Notes under the pieces: model-generated
Told to the model about the DNA's origin: nothing
Database searches by the model: none
Seen by the model: only the letters and a program-made list of their open reading frames with translations
Program-made: the position numbers and the translations under genes
Shown here: positions 6,201 through 10,014 of the stretch, in pieces
Layout of the letters: every line of letters starts with the position of its first letter
Numbering within the stretch: the stretch's first letter is position 1
DNA from: Ochromonadaceae sp. CCMP2298
Taxonomy: Eukaryota; Sar; Synurophyceae; Ochromonadales; Ochromonadaceae
DNA length: 10,014 bases
Assembly: GCA_026770595.1 (NCBI GenBank)
Contig: MU634823.1
Span: forward strand, 1-10,014
Direction: 5' to 3'

Positions 6201-9135
6201 CGTCACGTCTGGGTGCTTGGAGACGGCCTCGGCGATAGACGTGTACACGGGGATGAGGGTCTCCTCGGTGCCCCAGTACATCTGGGGGGTTAAATACATT
6301 TAAAGGTAGAGTAGGAGGGGGATTAATACATATTTATAGTGTAGAAGGAGAGTTCAAATACATTGTAGAATGAAGATTTAAATTCACACATTGTAGGAGG
6401 AGGATTATATAGTGTAGAGAGGGTTATACGTACCTTGGTGTAGTGGTTGCCTGAGAAGGGGAAGACCATGCAGGCCACGGAAGGCTTGGTGCGCTTGCAC
6501 ATGAAGTCGAAGTCCAACATGCCCTGTGTGTATTGTATGTGAATAATTATATGGTAGTATTATATACAATATAGCAATATAGTATACTATTTACATAATG
6601 CATATATAGTAACGTACCTGTACGGCCACGGTCTGCAGGCCGTAGACCATGGAGCGAGACTCGGGGGTGAGGTCGGTCACCAAATGCTGCGTGCCACTGG
6701 TGGACCTATAAATACGGGGTAGAGTGTATGAGATGGGATAGAATATATATGGGATGGGGTATATGAGTAGAGTAAATAAGTAAGATAGGGTGTATGAGTA
6801 AGAAAGTTAGATTCGATGAGGATGTATAAGTAACACGTTTCTGTATGTAACTATCACGAATATTAATAGCATACAGCATAAAGCATACAGCGTGGGCATA
6901 CCCAGTGGTGGTGGGGGCGGTGTCGATGGGCGAGGCCTCGGCCATGCCCTCGATGGCCATCTCGGATTTGGAGCGTGTAACCGACCTGAAGAATAGGATG
7001 AGAGGAATAGGAGAAGGGAAAGAGAGGAAGGGAATTGGAGGATGCGGGGAATAGGATTCAAGGATTCAAGGATGATAGGATAAGAGGATGAGTTAAATGT
7101 GTGTAAAATAGTATAATATAAGTTTAATGGAAGTGTGATATAAGTGTAATGTAAAAATATGAGTGTAATAGGTAATATAGTGCAATATATACACACTCAC
7201 ATCATGGCGCGGCTCTCCTCGGCCGCATCGAACTCGGGATAGTCCGAGGCGTCTCTCAGCCCCAGCGCTAGTGGCACCACAGCCTGTGTGTGTAGAGGGT
7301 TAGCTTTTATGTATATGTATGTATATACATGCATGTATATATATACTCACATATACATATACATACATATAAACATACTAATACACACACACATGCATAC
7401 ACATACGTACCGTGATATGCGTCTCCGGGCCGTACAGATGCACAGGCAGACCCAGCTCGTCGGCAGTAATGCGCATGTTCTTCAGGCCCTCTTGGTAGTT
7501 AGGCCCGGCACGACGCACCCAGATCTGCACCTGGTTCTCCAGCAACTCCTCGCGGTACTGTCGCATGGCCTTCTGGATACCCGTGAAGGTGGCCGCAACA
7601 TCGGTGAAATTGGCAATACCTCCGCCGATGATCAGTACCTTGCCGCGCTCGTCCTTGTGCCTAGGTGTGTTGGTATTGGTGTTAGTGTTATACGATTATT
7701 GAGTATATAGCGTGCATAGAGAATATATAGAGTATAAATAGAGTATATATAGAGTATCTATAGTATATGGTGCCAATACCTGCACATGAGGGAGAAGATG
7801 GTTCTGGCGTAGTCGTATGTCTCCTGCAGAGAGGGGGCGCCTGAGTACTCTCCGTAGTTGGCAAGCTCCGCGCCAAAGCCCAGGTCGGAGATGGTGTCTG
7901 CGTAGACAACAGAGGCGCCTCCTCCCGCTACCATAGTCCACACTCTGCCGAACTGGTTGAGGATAGTGAGCTTTAAAGAGGAGCCAGAGCTCATATCAAG
8001 CTTCTTGATGAAGGTCTCCTCGGGGAACTCGGCGCGCCCAAAGGGTGCCGGGAATTCGATCGTGCCCCACTGGTTTGCGTTGAGGAAATGGGCCGTTTCG
8101 TCGATCTTCGCGGCCATATCGAGGGGCGTGATGCGTCCATCGTCCGTCATGACAAGGGGGTTGATCTCCATGTAGACGAAGTTGAGGTCGCGGAACAGCT
8201 TGATCAACGCGACGATGAAGCCTGAGAGGTACTCTTGTCTCTTGGCGGGCACGAGCTGCAGCAGGGCAGCGATCACGCCGGCCTGGGTAGGCTCCTCACC
8301 TTATGGGAGGGAGTGAGAGGGTGTGTGGGGGGGGCATCGTACGTTAAAATCAATACTAGGGGCTAGATGAGCACGTTAAAGATGTGTGTCTGTACGTTAC
8401 AACATGTATATATATATGTGTTTGTGCGTGTGTGTGTGTGTGCGCGCATTACATTATAACCCTATGGTGGTACGGTACATACATCACGTGCGTTACGTAT
8501 ACTTTACTCTACCTAGGGAGAGAGACAGACGGACGCCCTTGGAGTCAACGTCGCCCACATCTACGCCGCCCTCATGGTAGAATAGGATCTCGTCGTTCTC
8601 TCTGAAGCTCTGGGGGCGGTTTGGGGTGGTTTGGTTAAGGAACAGGGGGGCAGGGGTTGGAGTTAAGTTGGAGTTAGGTGGTGAGGTGCAGGTGGGGTGA
8701 GGTGGGGGTAGCACATAAGTGTAATGCGCGCACCTGCAGGCAGATGTAGTACTCGTCTGACTGTGCGTGCGGCACAAAGGGCTCCACGATGAAGCGGTCG
8801 AGGATGCCCGACACGATCTCCACCTTGCACTCCTTGTTCATGCGCTCCTTGATCCACTCCACCACCTCGGGCCAGGTCTTGTTGATCGCCAGAAGGCCCG
8901 CCTTGCCTCGGCGCTTGATCAGCTGGTCAGGCTTGACCACCAGCTTGGCCTCCAGCAGCCAGGGATTCTCCAATGCGAGCGCATCGAAGGAGGTGGGGTC
9001 GGCGGGGTTCAGGCTGGAGGGGGTGATCAGCAGCGCGCGGTCCTCGAGGTCGTACTTGACATCCCCGGAGTACGCGGACAGCCAGCGCGAAGCGAGCTTC
9101 TTGCCGTGATATTCGCGGATAGCTTTCGCAGACAT
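3250..9135 (-). CDS. ACLY: ATP-citrate lyase, single-chain fused form (20 exons)
   Basis: The enzyme cleaves citrate with ATP and CoA into acetyl-CoA and oxaloacetate in the cytosol, supplying lipid synthesis and acetylation. Exons, 5' to 3' on the minus strand: 9135-8734, 8609-8513, 8299-7780, 7660-7411, 7283-7201, 6985-6902, 6705-6618, 6523-6434, 6281-6175, 6051-5943, 5843-5768, 5645-5506, 5382-5035, 4880-4712, 4517-4420, 4349-4158, 4024-3953, 3835-3764, 3658-3484 and 3368-3250. All 19 introns are GT-AG and the joined frame is 1096 codons plus TAA; human ACLY is 1101. Domains in order: ATP-grasp (about 1-245), citrate-binding (250-423), a variable linker (424-500), CoA-ligase (509-810) and citryl-CoA lyase/citrate synthase-like (840-1096). 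His759 (phosphohistidine), His899 and Asp1025 match human His760, His900 and Asp1026. The start [13 protein letters not shown] is typical; an in-frame TAA lies 18 bases upstream at 9154-9156 and position -3 is G. Nothing is missing, so the gene looks functional. Confidence 0.97.
3369..3483 (-). repeat. ACLY intron 19, about 30-base tandem units
   Basis: On the plus strand the word GGGTGGGGGTTTAAA occurs at about 3371 and 3403, and GAGGGTGG at 3401, 3431 and 3468, giving steps of 30 to 37 bases. Each unit joins a G-rich block (pyrimidine-rich on the sense strand) to a TTTAAATACATA-like A/T block. It belongs to the family seen in introns 8, 9, 13 and 14. Confidence 0.8.
4144..4157. repeat. Palindrome covering the intron 16 donor
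   Basis: The 14-base perfect palindrome GTATGTATACATAC forms the 5' end of ACLY intron 16. On the minus strand it starts exactly at the donor GT. The same 14 bases form the donor of intron 15. Confidence 0.9.
4406..4419. repeat. Palindrome covering the intron 15 donor
   Basis: This is a second copy of the perfect palindrome GTATGTATACATAC, again starting exactly at the donor GT of an ACLY intron (intron 15, the shortest at 70 bases). The rest of that intron is mostly TATG/TG-type simple repeat. Confidence 0.9.
4518..4711 (-). repeat. ACLY intron 14, GTTTAATACATA minisatellite
   Basis: Almost the whole intron is diverged copies of a unit with plus-strand consensus GAGAAGAGGGTTTAATACATA. GGTTTAATACATA-type words start near 4520, 4538, 4567 and 4594, and GAGAAG occurs at 4588 and 4619 (31 bases apart). 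On the sense strand the first unit supplies the donor (GTGTGTATTAAACC) and the last supplies the acceptor (TATTAAACCCAG). Confidence 0.9.
4881..5034 (-). repeat. ACLY intron 13, same minisatellite family
   Basis: The plus strand shows GAGGAGGGTTTAAATAATAC near 4886, GAAGAGGGTTTAGTACATAG at 4911 and GAGAAGAGGGAGGG at 4938, spaced 27 to 29 bases. The donor-proximal half (4950-5034) is unrelated A/T-rich sequence. Confidence 0.8.
5700..5753. repeat. 27-base direct repeat in ACLY intron 11
   Basis: Two adjacent 27-base units, 5700-5726 and 5727-5753, share TTAGATAAAA(T/C)GACAATAA(C/G)GTAGTA and differ at three positions. They make up almost half of the 122-base intron. Confidence 0.9.
6048..6067. 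repeat. Direct repeat, acceptor side of ACLY intron 9
   Basis: On the plus strand these 20 bases match 6171-6190 at 18 positions, 123 bases apart, which is exactly the intron length. The acceptor copy lies mostly in the intron and still encodes Phe-Ala-Ser-Phe in the frame of exon 10, duplicating the end of exon 9. Confidence 0.95.
6052..6174 (-). repeat. ACLY intron 9, minisatellite units between direct repeats
   Basis: GAGAAG words occur on the plus strand at 6086, 6118 and 6148 (steps of 32 and 30), each followed by a TTTAATACATA-like block, so this intron carries the shared family. It is bounded by a direct repeat, listed separately. Confidence 0.88.
6171..6190. repeat. Direct repeat, donor side of ACLY intron 9
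   Basis: This is the partner of 6048-6067. It covers the last 16 bases of exon 9 (coding for the end of INFASF plus the AG of an Arg codon) and the first four bases of the intron. Confidence 0.95.
6282..6433 (-). repeat. ACLY intron 8, diverged minisatellite family
   Basis: The plus strand reads as a chain of GTAGAAGGAGAGTTCAAATA-like units. GTAG words followed by a purine block and then an A/T block occur at roughly 25 to 33 base steps from 6306 to 6433. The units are more diverged than in introns 9 and 14, so membership of the same family is likely but less certain. Confidence 0.65.
6618..7283 (-). other. ACLY: ACLY exons 5-7: variable regulatory linker
   Basis: Residues 424-508 join the two halves of the fused enzyme. 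After [15 protein letters not shown] the sequence becomes low in conservation and rich in Ser, Thr, Ala and Glu until [12 protein letters not shown]. In animals this linker is the phosphorylated, disordered segment (human Ser455). Here Arg455-Ser-Lys-Ser458 fits the R-x-x-S pattern of basophilic kinases at a similar place. Any phosphorylation is inference. Confidence 0.75.
7322..7341. repeat. 20-base perfect palindrome in ACLY intron 4
   Basis: The bases TATATACATGCATGTATATA read identically on both strands. Around them, TATGTATATGTATGTATA (about 7308-7325) can pair with TATACATATACATACATA (about 7353-7372), so most of the intron can fold into one long A/T-rich hairpin. It is a TA/TG/CA microsatellite region. 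Confidence 0.85.
7411..9135 (-). other. ACLY: ACLY exons 1-4: ATP-grasp and citrate-binding domains
   Basis: These exons correspond to the beta subunit of succinyl-CoA synthetase-like enzymes and the ACLA chain of plants. Visible motifs are [15 protein letters not shown] at residues 66-80 (nucleotide binding), [11 protein letters not shown] at 146-156, EINPLV at 211-216 (metal site region), [41 protein letters not shown] (citrate-binding loop) and [12 protein letters not shown]. The GGGIANFTD wording differs from the animal GGSIANFTN version as I remember it. Confidence 0.93.
8405..8447. repeat. TA/TG microsatellite in ACLY intron 2
   Basis: A TATATATA run passes into a TG dinucleotide repeat (about 8427-8441) and ends in CGCGC. 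It lies in the 213-base intron 2 and carries no other recognisable signal. Confidence 0.85.
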
Positions 9136-9410
9136 TGCAGCGGCAGCAGGGGATTAATTGTGGATAGGATTTGCAATCTTGGGCAGTTTGGCAAGCCACT
9201 TTGTTTTACGAGGCGGATGAGATGACGGGTTGGGATGATGGCAAAACGTCGACCAAATATTTGGCGCATTTTGGCGCTGGTTGTCGGCTCTTTGGCATTG
9301 GGTAGCGCCAATATGTTGCGGAAATATTTCGCACATTTCATTGGAGTGCAGAGGAGAGAAGAAAAAAGACACAAGATCTCCCATATTAACGCCAGTGCTG
9401 CGGGTTTTAG
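9136..9410 (-). promoter_or_regulatory. ACLY 5' leader and proximal promoter region
   Basis: This stretch lies directly upstream of the ACLY start codon. I see no clear TATA box. It holds TTTGGCGC at 9260-9267 and 9270-9277 and the reverse-oriented AGCGCCAA at 9304-9311, which resemble E2F sites. A palindrome, CCAAATATTTGG, lies at 9253-9264 and a plus-strand CCAAT at 9308-9312. The clustering within about 60 bases suggests a regulatory patch. The transcription start cannot be placed from sequence, and no protein-coding feature is convincing here. Confidence 0.4.
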
Positions 9411-9660
9411 GGCAGGGTTTTTTACTTTTACAGATCACTTTTTTGGCAGAGGGACAGGGTTTTTTGCGAAAGTGGGCTGTAATGGGTTTTTTCGCATTTG
9501 TCCCTCAAGCCGCGGCAGGGTTTTGCTGTTTCCAGATCACTTTTTTGGCAGAGGGGCAGGGTTTTGCAGTTTCCTGACCTGTTTTCCAGGCCTAGGGCAG
9601 AAAAACCCTTTTCCAGGTCACTTTTGGCAGGAGGGACAAATGCGAAAAGTCACATTCGTC
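9411..9660. repeat. Direct and inverted repeat cluster upstream of ACLY
   Basis: A block at 9411-9466 recurs at 9514-9565; 33 bases beginning CAGATCACTTTTTTGGCAGA (9431 and 9533) match with one difference. A diverged third copy, CCAGGTCACTTTTGGCAGG, starts at 9614. An 18-base perfect inverted repeat joins 9489-9506 (TTTTCGCATTTGTCCCTC) with 9631-9648. It resembles a partly nested or decayed relative of the fold-back elements that follow. No protein is convincing in any frame. Confidence 0.85.
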
Positions 9661-9664
9661 CTTC

Positions 9665-9829
9665 GGAAAGTGGGTTTTGGCAGGGTTTTTAGTTTCCCTT
9701 GAAGAGTTTTGCGTTTCCCTTGGGAGGCGTTTGTTGCCCCTCGGGCTACCGCCCTCGGCGCCAAACTCTCCCTCGGAAAACGCCAAACTCTCCTCGGGCA
9801 ACGAAAACCCTTCCAAAACCCACATTTCC
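9665..9829. mobile_element. Fold-back (MITE-like) element A
   Basis: The left arm starts GGAAAGTGGGTTTTGGCAGG (9665-9684) and the right arm (9808-9829) is its inverted counterpart, CCCTTCCAAAACCCACATTT. The arms continue to pair, imperfectly, through GTTTCCC and GGCGTTT blocks to a centre near 9737-9758 (CCCCTCGGGCTACCGCCCTC). The element is about 165 bases, lacks coding capacity and is nearly one long hairpin, as in fold-back elements or MITEs. I see no clear target site duplication, so mobility is inference from the second copy. Confidence 0.65.
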
Positions 9830-9901
9830 TCAGGTACGAAATAACTATTACAGGCCACTTATAACCCACAGCACTGGCGTTAAATACTGTACGTTACCTC
9901 G

Positions 9902-10014
9902 GGAAAGTGGGTTTTGGCAGGTTTTTTGTTTCCCTCGGTAGGCGTTTGGCCCCTCGGGCTGCGCCCTCGGGACGCCAAACGCCCACCTCGGGCAACAAAA
10001 CCCTGCCAAAACCC
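9902..10014. mobile_element. Fold-back (MITE-like) element B, cut by window end
   Basis: The first 20 bases, GGAAAGTGGGTTTTGGCAGG (9902-9921), are identical to the start of element A, and the centre (CCCCTCGGGCTGCGCCCTCG) is nearly the same. The right arm ends in CCTGCCAAAACCC at 10002-10014, the inverse of the left arm, and presumably continues beyond the window. It is shorter than A, lacking about 40 internal bases. The 72 bases between A and B (9830-9901) are unrelated. Confidence 0.65.

Larger units (their letters stand above)
5035..6523 (-). other. ACLY: ACLY exons 8-13: CoA-binding and ligase half with phosphohistidine
   Basis: This part resembles the alpha subunit of succinyl-CoA synthetase. 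Motifs in order are [78 protein letters not shown] and QFGHAGA. The CAT codon at 5152-5154 (minus strand) encodes His759, the residue that is phosphorylated in the reaction. Confidence 0.93.

Noticed and set aside
9235-9702. Plus-strand open frame of 155 codons with repeated DHFFGRG-like words
   Set aside because: The repeated peptides come from the non-coding direct repeats at 9431 and 9533. There is no recognisable domain, and the frame crosses inverted repeats.
1-10014. Prokaryotic features: operons, CRISPR arrays, insertion sequences, tRNA or rRNA genes
   Set aside because: Both genes need spliceosomal introns, the repeats lack CRISPR spacing with unique spacers, and I saw no tRNA T-arm box or rRNA landmark on either strand.

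Overview
This is nuclear DNA from an intron-rich eukaryote, most likely a protist. It carries two protein genes in convergent orientation, both cut by short introns with GT-AG ends (19 complete introns in the minus-strand gene, 6 complete introns plus one truncated intron end in the plus-strand gene). The introns are 70 to 215 bases long and full of simple and minisatellite repeats. There is no bacterial operon structure, ribosome binding site, CRISPR array, IS element or recognisable tRNA/rRNA. The lineage cannot be fixed from the sequence. The ATP-citrate lyase is the single-chain fused type, but parts of its N-terminal half (for example [14 protein letters not shown] and YGPETH) look to me, from memory, more like plant or SAR proteins than animal ones. 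A stramenopile, alveolate or related protist is therefore a reasonable but unproven guess.

Layout: bases 59-2394 (+) hold the last seven exons of a PUS10-type tRNA pseudouridine synthase. Its N-terminus lies left of the window. It ends in a TAG that sits inside a CAG/TAG trinucleotide tract, followed by an AATAAA polyadenylation signal at 2575. Bases 2581-3249 are the 3'-to-3' intergenic strip, with a C-rich block, degenerate GCCTAC-type repeats and one copy of a recent 96-bp tandem duplication that copied the end of the next gene. Bases 3250-9135 (-) hold a complete ATP-citrate lyase gene: 20 exons that join in frame to a 1096-residue protein retaining the catalytic residues. Bases 9136-10014 are its upstream region: a short 5' leader, a patch of TTTGGCGC-type motifs, then a dense block of direct repeats and two related fold-back (MITE-like) elements, the second running off the window.

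The two genes have no obvious functional link. One makes cytosolic acetyl-CoA from citrate; the other modifies tRNA. The most unusual material is in the introns. At least five ACLY introns are built from diverged copies of a shared unit of about 30 bases, and intron 9 is bounded by a near-perfect 20-bp direct repeat that ends exactly at its splice sites, which looks like a footprint of intron gain. I did not find a new multi-gene system here; the intron biology and the fold-back repeats are the best candidates for something undescribed.
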